Assembly: GCF_004378255.1 (NCBI RefSeq)
Contig: NZ_SNQG01000003.1
Location: 248,001 to 312,000, forward strand
DNA from: Mucilaginibacter phyllosphaerae
GTDB taxonomy: Bacteria; Bacteroidota; Bacteroidia; Sphingobacteriales; Sphingobacteriaceae
Direction of reading: 5' to 3'
DNA: 64,000 nt
The first letter of the stretch is position 1; each line of letters begins with the position of its first letter. A program made the position numbers and the translations under genes. The notes beneath the pieces were generated by a model, which was given only the letters and a program-made list of their open reading frames with translations, made no database searches and was not told the origin of the DNA. Below, one piece after another: positions 43,539-52,167 of the stretch.

Positions 43539-44175
43539 AACTCAATTTAGAACTAATTAAATTTAAAAATTCTGTTCTGGTCTTCTCCTTTAAAAACTCG
43601 CCGGTAAATGCCGATGTGGTAGTTGCCGAATTTTGTTTTTGTACACCGCGCATGCTCATGCATAAGTGCCTGCACTCAATTACTACGCCCACGCCAATGG
43701 GGTTAAGCGTATCCTGAATGCAATCGCGTATCTCGTTGGTCAGGCGTTCCTGCACCTGCAGGCGGCGGGCAAATACATCAACTATGCGTGGTATTTTGCT
43801 TAAGCCTACTACATATCCGTTGGGGATGTAGGCAATATGCGCCTTGCCAAAAAACGGCAGCATGTGGTGCTCGCACATCGAGTACACTTCAATATCCTTT
43901 ACAATCACCATCTGGCTGTACTCTTCCTTAAACATGGCCGAATTCAGGATCTCTTTGGCATCCAGGTCATACCCGTGGGTAAGGTAAAGCATGGCTTTGG
44001 CAATGCGCTCGGGAGTTTTTAACAGGCCCTCGCGCCCGGGGTCTTCACCAATCTGTTTTAAAACATCCAGGTAACTGGCAGATAGGTTTTGGATCAGCTG
44101 GGGGTTATAACGGTCTATCTTCTGGTATCCGTTAATGCCCGCGTCCCTGTCAGGAATGTTATCGTCGTTGATCAT
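43537..44175 (-). CDS. folE: GTP cyclohydrolase I
   Basis: 212 residues. Zinc ligands are Cys101 and His104 in [20 protein letters not shown] and Cys172 in [14 protein letters not shown]; the active-site loop [15 protein letters not shown] is intact. It converts GTP to 7,8-dihydroneopterin triphosphate for folate or tetrahydropterin synthesis. It begins 9 bases after the PTPS-like gene on the same strand, so the two form an operon and probably a short pathway. Confidence 0.96.
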   Translation of the reverse strand: MINDDNIPDRDAGINGYQKIDRYNPQLIQNLSASYLDVLKQIGEDPGREGLLKTPERIAKAMLYLTHGYDLDAKEILNSAMFKEEYSQMVIVKDIEVYSMCEHHMLPFFGKAHIAYIPNGYVVGLSKIPRIVDVFARRLQVQERLTNEIRDCIQDTLNPIGVGVVIECRHLCMSMRGVQKQNSATTTSAFTGEFLKEKTRTEFLNLISSKLS

Positions 44176-44184
44176 GGGGTGGGG

Positions 44185-44604
44185 TTATCCGCCAAAATAC
44201 TCGGCAGAGTTGTTTTCTGTTTCGTACAATTTTACCGAGTGTAAAAACACGCCGGGGTAAGCTTCTATCGGTGCTTTAAGCTGATTGAATATGCCAATGC
44301 ACAGCAATTCGGTTGATGCCATAATGCCTTTCATAAATTCCACATCCATATTGATGTTTTTATGATCCAGCTTTTCTATCACATATTCATTGATGATCTG
44401 CTTCAGCTCTTTCAAATCCATCAGGTAACCGGTAGCATGCGTTATCTCGCCCTTAACGGTTACAAATAAATTGTAGTTGTGCCCATGCCAGTTTGGGTTG
44501 GCGCATTTGCCAAAAACCTCGTTGTTTTTCTCTGCGCTCCATTCCTCGCGGTACATGCGGTGTGCTGCGTTAAAATGTTCTTTGCGCGTAATATGTATCA
44601 TCAT
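44185..44604 (-). CDS. 6-pyruvoyl-tetrahydropterin synthase-like enzyme (PTPS/QueD family)
   Basis: 139 residues from the double Met at 44604. Zinc ligands His15, His40 and His42 are seen in HFNAAH and WHGHNY. The catalytic cysteine (Cys34) is in CANPNWHGH, that is C-x5-HGH. Bacterial QueD usually has C-x3-HGH; C-x5-HGH plus LDHKN and KLYETENNSAEY resemble the animal PTPS that makes tetrahydrobiopterin. QueD activity cannot be excluded. An upstream in-frame ATG would add ten residues with no homology. Confidence 0.85.
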   Translation of the reverse strand: MMIHITRKEHFNAAHRMYREEWSAEKNNEVFGKCANPNWHGHNYNLFVTVKGEITHATGYLMDLKELKQIINEYVIEKLDHKNINMDVEFMKGIMASTELLCIGIFNQLKAPIEAYPGVFLHSVKLYETENNSAEYFGG

Positions 44605-44678
44605 AGCAATTAATGGTGCAAATATACAAAACAAAAACAGGCCAGTTGTTTTATCTTAGCTGCCAAAAATCAGCATTT

Positions 44679-45341
44679 ATGCGAATATTGTTTGTAGCGG
44701 CAACGGAGTTTGAAGTTGAAAGTTTAAAGTTTAAAGTCGAAAATCAAATTAAAGCCCCCGACTTTAAACCTTCAACTTTAAACTCTAAACTCCTGATCAC
44801 CGGCGTTGGTATGGTTGCTACGGCTTTTTCGCTGGGCCGCGAACTGGCAAACAATCAATATGACCTGGCCATAAACCTGGGAATAGCCGGCAGTTTTGAC
44901 CGCAGTTTTGCCTTGGGCGGTTTAGTGGAAATTACCGAAGATACCCTGGCCGAACTCGGCGCCGAAGATGATGAAACCTTTTTACCCATAACGCAAATGG
45001 GCTTTGGCGAAAGTGTTTTTAAGGCGACTAAGCCATTAGCCGATATTTATAAAACCGCCAATTTAAAGCAAGCCACAGCTATTACGGTGAATACCGTGCA
45101 TGGTAACTCGGCATCTATTAAAAAAGTACAGGCACGTTTAGGCGCGCAGATAGAAAGCATGGAAGGTGCTGCCTTTTTTTATGCCTGCCGCGAGGCCGGG
45201 GTGCCGTGCATGCAGATCAGGGCAGTGTCAAATTATGTAGAAAAACGTAACCGGGATGCCTGGCAGATAGGTTTAGCCGTTAAAAATCTGAATACATTTG
45301 CAGGGGAGTTGGTGGAACGTTTAAAAGTTGGAATGCTGTAA
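44679..45341 (+). CDS. mqnB: Futalosine hydrolase
   Basis: 220 residues. Nucleoside-phosphorylase-fold protein: MRILFVAATEFEVE, LLITGVGMVATAFSLG, LAINLGIAGSFD, ESMEGAAFFYACREAGVPCMQIRAVSNYV. It releases hypoxanthine from futalosine (or adenine from aminofutalosine) in menaquinone synthesis. mqnD follows after 37 bases. Residues about 12-38 are encoded by an AT-rich repeat-like stretch, rather than the usual variable loop. ATG 44679 is preferred because it gives the conserved N-terminal strand. Confidence 0.9.
   Translation: MRILFVAATEFEVESLKFKVENQIKAPDFKPSTLNSKLLITGVGMVATAFSLGRELANNQYDLAINLGIAGSFDRSFALGGLVEITEDTLAELGAEDDETFLPITQMGFGESVFKATKPLADIYKTANLKQATAITVNTVHGNSASIKKVQARLGAQIESMEGAAFFYACREAGVPCMQIRAVSNYVEKRNRDAWQIGLAVKNLNTFAGELVERLKVGML
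44714..44792. repeat. Repeat-like palindromic DNA inside mqnB
   Basis: Plus-strand words AGTTGAA, AGTTTAAAGT, TTTAAAGTCG are followed after a short loop by CGACTTTAAACC, TTCAACTTTAAACT, their imperfect reverse complement. This resembles an intergenic repeat but is read in frame as residues 12-38. Confidence 0.65.
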
Positions 45342-45378
45342 CGTTTTCCTCATCCTGCCAACATTACAACACTAAAAA

Positions 45379-46221
45379 ATGAAATTAACTATCGGTTTTT
45401 CGCCCTGCCCTAACGATACTTTTATTTTCGATGCGCTTATCCACCATAAAATTGATACCGGAGGCCTGGACTTTGAGGTGTTTTATGATGATGTGGAAAC
45501 GCTTAACCAAAAGGCTTTTCGCGGTGAACTGGATATTACTAAACTAAGCTACCATGCCTTTGCCTATGCGGCAGATAAATATGTTTTGCTGGACGCCGGG
45601 AGCGCTTTGGGCTTTGGCGTTGGCCCGATGCTGATAACCAAACAGGGAGATGTCTCCAATCTCCAGTCTAATATCTCCAATCTTAAAATAGGCATCCCCG
45701 GAAAATACACTACGGCTAATTTTTTGTTGAGCCTGGCCTACCCCGATGCAACAAATAAGCAGGAACTGGTTTTCTCGGATATTGAGCATGCTGTTTTAGA
45801 TGGCCGTGTGGATATTGGCCTCATCATTCATGAGAACCGCTTTACTTACCAGGACAAAGGCCTGCATAAAGTTATGGACCTGGGCGATTATTGGGAAAAA
45901 CGTACCGGCTGCGCCATCCCTTTAGGTGGCATAGTAGCTAACCGTAATTTACCCTTAGATGTTCAGCATAAAATAAACAGGGTTATCAGGCGCTCGGTAG
46001 AGTTTGCCTTTGCCAACCCCAAATCAGGATTGGAATACATCCGCAGCCACGCACAGGAGATGAGCGAAGAAGTGATGTATAAACACATCGCCCTTTATGT
46101 AAATGAATTTTCGGTTGATCTGGGTGTTGAAGGCAAAAAAGCAGTTAAGCTCTTATTTGATACCGCTTTGGAGAAAGGCATCATCCCCCAGATAAGCGAA
46201 AGCTTGTTTTTGAATGCGTAA
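45379..46221 (+). CDS. mqnD: 1,4-dihydroxy-6-naphthoate synthase
   Basis: 280 residues. MKLTIGFSPCPNDTFIFDALIH, ELDITKLSYHAFAYA, GFGVGPMLI, GIPGKYTTANFLL and DVGLIIHENRFTY-like DIGLIIHENRFTY are the MqnD hallmarks of a periplasmic-binding-protein fold used as an enzyme. It completes the naphthoate ring of menaquinone by the futalosine route. Residues 89-102 come from a short in-frame DNA repeat. Confidence 0.94.
   Translation: MKLTIGFSPCPNDTFIFDALIHHKIDTGGLDFEVFYDDVETLNQKAFRGELDITKLSYHAFAYAADKYVLLDAGSALGFGVGPMLITKQGDVSNLQSNISNLKIGIPGKYTTANFLLSLAYPDATNKQELVFSDIEHAVLDGRVDIGLIIHENRFTYQDKGLHKVMDLGDYWEKRTGCAIPLGGIVANRNLPLDVQHKINRVIRRSVEFAFANPKSGLEYIRSHAQEMSEEVMYKHIALYVNEFSVDLGVEGKKAVKLLFDTALEKGIIPQISESLFLNA
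45645..45683 (+). repeat. 21-base-period direct repeat inside mqnD
   Basis: TCTCCAATCT occurs at 45653-45662 and 45674-45683, 21 bases apart, so it repeats Ser-Asn-Leu in frame. GGAGA-TG-TCTCC lies at its left end. The surrounding GPMLI...IGIPG segments are the ones normally adjacent in MqnD. Confidence 0.55.
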
Positions 46222-46239
46222 ACAGGGAGGCCCGTGCGA

Positions 46240-46396
46240 TTCCTTCCCCTGGGAAGGTGTAGGAAGGGGTTTAACAAAGCGGCGAACCCCTCCCTGCCAC
46301 TACACATACCACCGCGTCCCTTCACAGGGAGAGAATTTAACCTAAATAGAATATTTATTACGCCCTCTCCTTCGGAGAGGGCCGGGGAGAGGCCTT
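46240..46396. repeat. Cluster of GC-rich REP-like palindromes between mqnD and the TlpA-like gene
   Basis: CCTTCCC-ct-GGGAAGG near 46242-46257, GGGAGGGGTT-type words, and a perfect GCCCTCTCC-TTC-GGAGAGGGC at 46362-46382 followed by CGGGGAGAGGCC. They lie between convergent genes and may also stop transcription. Confidence 0.65.
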
Positions 46397-47629
46397 TTAC
46401 CTCTCCGCTAACAGATCATCCGTCAGCTTCTCAAACTCGCTGATAAATTCGGTATAATGCTCGCCGGTGCCCGGGCCGTTAAAGCCGGTGTGGATCTTGC
46501 GCACATCGCCTTTTTTATCAATGATAATGGTAGTAGGGAAGCCAACTACTCTGGTAAGGGCGGGCAGGCTTTTGGCTGTCTCGGCTTTATTGCTGGTGTA
46601 GCCGGTTATCAGTACAGGATATTTTACATCAAACCTTTTTTGTACTTGGGCCAATGCTTTTTGCGATTTGGCAAAATCGGTAGTGCGCTCGTAAGCCAGG
46701 CCGATCACTTCTACCCCTCTGGGCTGATATTTTTTATAATAATTAACCATGTAGGCGGTTTCGTCCATGCAATTAGGGCACCACGATCCCATGATCTGCA
46801 CGATCACTACCTTGTTTTTAAACCTGGCATCGTCCAGCGATACCTCTTTGCCGCTAAGATCCTTAAATGCGAAAGCCAGCTTTTTGTAGCCCGGCTTTAA
46901 GGCACTTAAAGAATAAGCATCCGGTAGTTTGGCATTTTCGTCGCGCACGGCTGCCCATACATCCCTACCGGTCAAACCCGAAAAGAATTTGCCATCTGTC
47001 AGGGTGTTATTATCCGCAACCTTTGCCTTAAACAAAAAGGCGTGCCCGCCATCAAAGCAGGACAGGTACAGGCTGTCGCCGTTTAAGGTGCCTTCTAAAA
47101 AGCGGTAATCACCGGTGGTGGTTAAGAAGGTGCCGGTCACTTTCTGGCCGGTTTGTTTAAACTCGCCCACGGTGGTATCGCGGCCATCGCCCTCACCCAT
47201 AATGGCCGACCATCGCCCGCTTACATTATAAGTGCTTTTTGTGGGTGATGGAAAGAAGCGGTATGGCGTTGCAGCGGTAGCCGAAAAAGGCATGGGCACG
47301 TCGCGGTCACCCAGGTGCCGTATGTAGTTCCCTTTTAGCGTATTCCCTGCAAGCGCGAGTCTGAATTCAGAATCAAACAAGGGCATTTTTATAAATACCG
47401 AATCGCCTTTGGTGGTAACATTGGTTACTTTAAAACGCTCGGTACTGTTAATAATATCCAATTCCTGCGCGGCGCCTTTGTTGTTTACATCAAAGTTAAA
47501 GGGAATTTGGTTGGCAGATGCGGTTGTTAAAACGCCACGCCAGATACCTGTTTTCAGTTTGGTTTGTGCGATGCTTATTTGAGATAGCGCAGCAACAAGT
47601 ACTGCGCTTAGAAATGCCTTTTTTATCAT
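46397..47629 (-). CDS. Exported TlpA-like thiol-disulfide oxidoreductase with N-terminal domain
   Basis: 410 residues. Signal peptide (about 1-22, MIKKAFLSAVLVAALSQISI), a beta-rich region (about 25-240) of unknown function, and a thioredoxin-fold domain (about 250-405) with GSWCPNC (Cys284, Cys287), PTTIIIDKKG and FPTTI. Family members reduce disulfides or mature heme proteins in the periplasm. A TTG two codons before the ATG falls in the candidate promoter element, so ATG 47629 was chosen. Confidence 0.87.
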   Translation of the reverse strand: MIKKAFLSAVLVAALSQISIAQTKLKTGIWRGVLTTASANQIPFNFDVNNKGAAQELDIINSTERFKVTNVTTKGDSVFIKMPLFDSEFRLALAGNTLKGNYIRHLGDRDVPMPFSATAATPYRFFPSPTKSTYNVSGRWSAIMGEGDGRDTTVGEFKQTGQKVTGTFLTTTGDYRFLEGTLNGDSLYLSCFDGGHAFLFKAKVADNNTLTDGKFFSGLTGRDVWAAVRDENAKLPDAYSLSALKPGYKKLAFAFKDLSGKEVSLDDARFKNKVVIVQIMGSWCPNCMDETAYMVNYYKKYQPRGVEVIGLAYERTTDFAKSQKALAQVQKRFDVKYPVLITGYTSNKAETAKSLPALTRVVGFPTTIIIDKKGDVRKIHTGFNGPGTGEHYTEFISEFEKLTDDLLAER

Positions 47630-47632
47630 ATC

Positions 47633-47640
47633 CAAAAATA
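47633..47640 (-). promoter_or_regulatory. -7 element abutting the TlpA-like gene start
   Basis: Minus-strand TATTTTTG matches TAnnTTTG and is followed by GAT and then the ATG at 47629, suggesting a leaderless mRNA. The upstream TTTG is 24 bases away. Confidence 0.4.
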
Positions 47641-47687
47641 GTCTACTAATTTTATATACTTTATCAAAAGTAATAAAACCTGCTAAA

Positions 47688-48827
47688 CTATTTCAATACT
47701 TCGCGCGATATTACAATGCGCTGAATTTCTGATGTGCCTTCGTAGATCTGGGTGATCTTGGCATCGCGCATCAGGCGCTCTACATGGTATTCTTTTACAA
47801 ATCCATACCCCCCGTGTATCTGCACCGCCTCTATAGTGGTGCGCATGGCCGTTTCTGATGCAAACAATTTAGCCATTGATGCCGCCTGCGCATAAGGCCG
47901 GCCATTATCTTTTAACCAGGCTGCGCGGTGGCAAAGCAAACGGGCTGCTTCAATTTCGGTAGCCATATCGGCCAGTTTAAATTGGATGGCTTGTAAATCG
48001 GCCAGGGTTTTGCCGAATGCCTTGCGTTCTTTGGCGTATTGTACAGAAAGTTCATAAGCGCCGGCTGCTATACCCAATGCTTGTGATGCAATGCCTATGC
48101 GGCCGCCCTCCAGCGTTGCCATAGCAAACTTAAACCCAAAGCCATCCTCGCCAATGCGGTTTTCTTTGGGCACCTTAACATCGCTAAACATCAGCGAATG
48201 CGTATCACTGCCGCGGATGCCCATTTTGTTTTCTTTTGGCCCAATGGTAAAACCTTCCATGCCTTTTTCCATAATAAGCGCATTAATGCCGCGGTGTTTT
48301 TTGCTGGCATCGGTTTGCGCCATTACAATATAGGTGCTTGCGCTATTGCCGCTGGTGATCCAGTTTTTGGTGCCGTTAACCAGGTAATGGTCGCCCATGT
48401 CAATAGCGGTAGTATGCTGTGATGTGGCATCAGAGCCGGCTTCCGGTTCGCTCAGGCAAAAAGCGCCGATAACTTCGCCGGTTGCCAAAGGTACCAGGTA
48501 CTTTTGTTTTTGCGCTTCGCTGCCATACTTTTCCAGCCCCGAGCAAACCAGCGAGTTGTTCACCGATACTACTACCGATGCCGATGCATCAACCTTTGAA
48601 AGCTCTTCCATCACCAGCGAGTAGGATATGGCATCCATGCCGCTGCCGCCATATTGCGGCGACACCATCATGCCCATAAAGCCCAGTTCGCCCAGTTTTT
48701 TGATCTGTTCTGCCGGGAATTTCTGATGCTCATCGCGTGCTATCACGCCGGGTTTAAGCTCGGTTTGTGCAAAATCACGGGCTGCCTGGCGTATCATTAG
48801 GTGTTCTTCGGTAAGTTCAAATTGCAT
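47688..48827 (-). CDS. Short-chain acyl-CoA dehydrogenase
   Basis: 379 residues, FAD-dependent. MQFELTEEHLMIRQAARDFA opens the N-terminal helical domain; CLSEPEAGSDA and NGTKNWITSG form the middle beta domain; RKAFGKTLADLQAIQFKLADM and QIHGGYGFVKEYHVERLMRDAKITQIYEGTSEIQRIVI lie in the C-terminal domain, the catalytic Glu being in YEGTSE. It oxidises acyl-CoA in beta-oxidation or branched-chain amino acid breakdown. It has no neighbouring electron-transfer flavoprotein genes. Confidence 0.95.
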   Translation of the reverse strand: MQFELTEEHLMIRQAARDFAQTELKPGVIARDEHQKFPAEQIKKLGELGFMGMMVSPQYGGSGMDAISYSLVMEELSKVDASASVVVSVNNSLVCSGLEKYGSEAQKQKYLVPLATGEVIGAFCLSEPEAGSDATSQHTTAIDMGDHYLVNGTKNWITSGNSASTYIVMAQTDASKKHRGINALIMEKGMEGFTIGPKENKMGIRGSDTHSLMFSDVKVPKENRIGEDGFGFKFAMATLEGGRIGIASQALGIAAGAYELSVQYAKERKAFGKTLADLQAIQFKLADMATEIEAARLLCHRAAWLKDNGRPYAQAASMAKLFASETAMRTTIEAVQIHGGYGFVKEYHVERLMRDAKITQIYEGTSEIQRIVISREVLK

Positions 48828-48985
48828 GTGTAAATGTAAAATAATTTTAAAGGAATTGCTGATGATAAACGCAGCTTATTAATTCCTTAATCTTTAATTA
48901 AACAAATCACTACATAACATTAATCTTTAGCAAATAACCCCTTAATGTACCTGGTACACTTTTGCGCTTAACTAAAAACAATAAA

Positions 48986-51900
48986 ATGTTAAGCACACAA
49001 AAGAATTTCCTGAAAAAAGTATGGCTCGCATGCTTGTTTAATTTAATGTTTGTAGGGGCCGGCTGGGCGCAAACCAACTTAGCCGGTATCTCTGGTAAAG
49101 TGTTGGATACTAACGGCGCGCTTTTACCAAACGCAACCATTACCGTTAGAAATGAATCTACAGGCTTTATAATTAAAGCTTCTTCTAACTCAAAAGGCAC
49201 CTTTTTGCTAAAAGAATTACCGCTGGGTTCGCCTTACAGCATTACGGTTGAGGCAATGGGCCTGGCAACGCAAAAGCAAACAGGCTTTGCCTTAAACCAG
49301 GGCGACCTGCTGCAGGTATCGTTTGTAATGGAGCAGCGGGTTCAGGAATTGAATGCGGTGGAGATTAAAGCGCCTACCACCCGCAATAAAATAGAGAACA
49401 TTGGTTCTGCCACAGCCGTTACCGCCAGGGATATTGCAAAATTACCCGTAAACGGCCGTAACTTTACCTCACTGGCAGATCTGTCTCCACTAAGCTCGGG
49501 CAGCAGTTTAAGCGGCCAGCTGGCATCGGCAACTAATTATACTATTGACGGTATGGCCGCCAGGGGCACCATTTCGGGCGGTTTGCCTACCGGCGCTTAC
49601 TCTATTTCGCTGGAGGCTGTGCGGGAGTTTCAGGTGGTTACCAACCAGTACGATGTAACTTACGGTAATGCCGGCGGCGGTACCATCAGCACGGTAACAA
49701 AATCGGGCACCAACGTACTTTCGGGCAGCGCCTTTACCTATGCCCGCGCCAACTGGTTATCCAGCCCATACGGCTTAAACGGTATAAAACGTAACCAGGC
49801 GTTCTCTACCTATCAGTATGGTTTCTCGTTGGGCGGGCCTATTGTTAAGGATAAGGCACAGTTTTTTATCGCGTGGGATCATCAGGCCGATTCAAGGCCG
49901 CTTTACATCGCCAACATCCAATCTGCCGATGATGAAAAACGCTATAACGTAACACAGGCTACCTTAGATAATTTTTTAACCATTGCCAGGAATAAATATG
50001 GCGTGGCTAATTCGCCGCAGGTAGGCCAGTTTGATAAATTTAAAAATACACATGCCGGCTTTGCCCGTATCGACTGGCAGATAAACCCCAAAAACCTTTT
50101 CACCATTCGGGATAACTTTATTTACGATCTGGATAATCAATCAGACGGGGATAACACGGCCATCAATATCTACGAAGTATATAGTACCCGCAAAAGCATA
50201 AATAACAGTGTAATGGCATCGTTACGCAGTATTTTAAGCCCTAATTTAACCAACGAGTTAAAAATTCAGCACTATTGGGAATATAATAAGCTGTTTGCCA
50301 ACAGCCAGTTACCTGCAGATAATATCCCGCGTGCTATTATCCAGAATATTCCTTCGGTGGCTGCCGATGGTACTACTTACAACACATCAATACAACTGGG
50401 CGGGCAGCGTTATGGCGGCGATTATTTTAACAATAACGTGGTGCAGCTTACCGATAACCTATACTGGACCAAAGGCAAGTATAACTTTACATTTGGTGGC
50501 GGTTTAACCTTTACCAACCAAAATTCTATTTACGGCAGTGAAATAAACGGTCGGTTTTTCTTTACCGGATTAACAAATTTCGACAATCTTACCCCATATC
50601 GTTATGCAAGGGACATCTACACTTCATCAGACAGGAATATAAAATTTAACATCCTTGCGCCAAACCTGTATGCGCAGGTACAAACTACGGTATTCCCGGG
50701 GTTTGACCTTACCGCGGGGATCCGTGCCGATTACACTAATTACCTGGACAGGGCAAATTATAACGAAGTTGTTTTCCGCACGCTTGGTTTAAATACATCC
50801 AACAAGCTGGCAACCTTCCAGGTGCAGCCAAGGGTACAGGCCACCTGGGATGTTAACCAGAACGGTAAAGATATCATCAGATTGGGCGGCGGGATCTTAG
50901 GCTCTGCGCTTAACCCTTATTCTATGATCAATAACATGCTGTTTGATGGTTCGCACATCGTAGGCGTTGACCTTACCGGCAGCCTGGTGCCAAAACCCAA
51001 CTTCCCGGGGTACAGGGCAGATCCGTCTACCGCACCGGGGTTAGATCTGTTAAACAACCCGGCAGTACCTAAGCTGGCAACCATCAACATGAATGGTAAA
51101 GATGCGAAGGTGCCGGTTGTATATAAAGCCAATTTTTCTTATTCGCACTTTTTTGCGCAAAACTTTAGGGTTACGGCAAGCGCTTATTTAAGCCTGGGCC
51201 GCAACAATTACACTTACCTGGATAAAAACATGGCAGATCAGCCCTACTTCCGCATAGCTGCTGAGGATAACCGGGGCGTATATGTACCGGCAAATACCAT
51301 TAATGCCACAAATGGTACCGTAGATTGGACAAAAGGCAGAAAAACCACAGAAGTTGGCCGCGTGTTAGAATTGCAAAGCATAGGTAAGAATAACCAGATG
51401 GCTTTTGTGTTTGATGCGGATTACAGGTATTACAAACAGGGCGAGATCTCGGTATCTTACACCTGGAACCAAAGTAAGGATAATACATCTTACAATGGTA
51501 ACGTTGCCAATACGGCCACCCTGGTGCAATATATCAAAGATGACCCGCGTAACCTGAGCGCTGTTACTTACTCAGATAACCAGTTCAGGCATAAGGTAGT
51601 GGCTTACGGCAGCTCGCCAACCTTCCATGGTTTTAGCGCAGGTGTAAGGTTCTCGGGCTTAAGCGGCACCCGCTATTCGTTATTTGTGAACGGAAACGTA
51701 AACGGCGATTTTGTAGCCAGTAATGACCTGGCTTATGTGTATGACCCTAATGCGGCTTCAACCCCGCAATACCTTAAGGATGGTATCAACGCCATTTTAA
51801 ACAACCCTAAGGTTGAACAGGGCATGAAAAACTACATCAGAAAAAGCTTTGGTAAAATTGCAGAACGCAATGGCGGCGAAAACCCGTTTTATGGCGTGGT

Positions 51901-52159
51901 TGACCTGCGTTTGATCAAAAAGCTGGCGATAGCCAAAAAACAGTACTTAGAGCTATCTGTAGATTTGTTTAACGTAAGCAACTTATTAAATAAAAACTGG
52001 GGCGTTAACCACAACCTGGGCGCAACATCCATCTACAACATCAAAAGCTTTGATGCCACCAACCAGCAATATGTTTACACGGTTAACACTAATGCAGGTG
52101 TATCAAACTTAAGCGGTAACCCATACCAGTTTCAGTTGGGTTTACGCTACGGATTTTAA
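48986..52159 (+). CDS. TonB-dependent outer-membrane receptor (Oar-like)
   Basis: 1057 residues from ATG 48986; an in-frame TTG 24 bases upstream was rejected because it spoils the signal peptide. Signal peptide (about 1-30, ending GWAQ), a carboxypeptidase-regulatory-like beta domain (GISGKVLDTNGALLPNATITV), a plug domain (NGRNFTSLADLSPLSSG, YTIDGMAARG, VTNQYDVTYGNAGGGTIS), and a beta barrel to the terminal YQFQLGLRYGF with the final Phe. It imports a ligand using TonB energy. The phosphodiesterase gene follows after 8 bases, so it may import the product released by that enzyme. Confidence 0.93.
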   Translation: MLSTQKNFLKKVWLACLFNLMFVGAGWAQTNLAGISGKVLDTNGALLPNATITVRNESTGFIIKASSNSKGTFLLKELPLGSPYSITVEAMGLATQKQTGFALNQGDLLQVSFVMEQRVQELNAVEIKAPTTRNKIENIGSATAVTARDIAKLPVNGRNFTSLADLSPLSSGSSLSGQLASATNYTIDGMAARGTISGGLPTGAYSISLEAVREFQVVTNQYDVTYGNAGGGTISTVTKSGTNVLSGSAFTYARANWLSSPYGLNGIKRNQAFSTYQYGFSLGGPIVKDKAQFFIAWDHQADSRPLYIANIQSADDEKRYNVTQATLDNFLTIARNKYGVANSPQVGQFDKFKNTHAGFARIDWQINPKNLFTIRDNFIYDLDNQSDGDNTAINIYEVYSTRKSINNSVMASLRSILSPNLTNELKIQHYWEYNKLFANSQLPADNIPRAIIQNIPSVAADGTTYNTSIQLGGQRYGGDYFNNNVVQLTDNLYWTKGKYNFTFGGGLTFTNQNSIYGSEINGRFFFTGLTNFDNLTPYRYARDIYTSSDRNIKFNILAPNLYAQVQTTVFPGFDLTAGIRADYTNYLDRANYNEVVFRTLGLNTSNKLATFQVQPRVQATWDVNQNGKDIIRLGGGILGSALNPYSMINNMLFDGSHIVGVDLTGSLVPKPNFPGYRADPSTAPGLDLLNNPAVPKLATINMNGKDAKVPVVYKANFSYSHFFAQNFRVTASAYLSLGRNNYTYLDKNMADQPYFRIAAEDNRGVYVPANTINATNGTVDWTKGRKTTEVGRVLELQSIGKNNQMAFVFDADYRYYKQGEISVSYTWNQSKDNTSYNGNVANTATLVQYIKDDPRNLSAVTYSDNQFRHKVVAYGSSPTFHGFSAGVRFSGLSGTRYSLFVNGNVNGDFVASNDLAYVYDPNAASTPQYLKDGINAILNNPKVEQGMKNYIRKSFGKIAERNGGENPFYGVVDLRLIKKLAIAKKQYLELSVDLFNVSNLLNKNWGVNHNLGATSIYNIKSFDATNQQYVYTVNTNAGVSNLSGNPYQFQLGLRYGF

Positions 52160-52167
52160 TTAAAAAA

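Noticed and set aside
44185..44634. Longer PTPS start at 44634.
   Set aside because: It adds ten residues without homology; the conserved N-terminal strand begins at the double Met at 44604.
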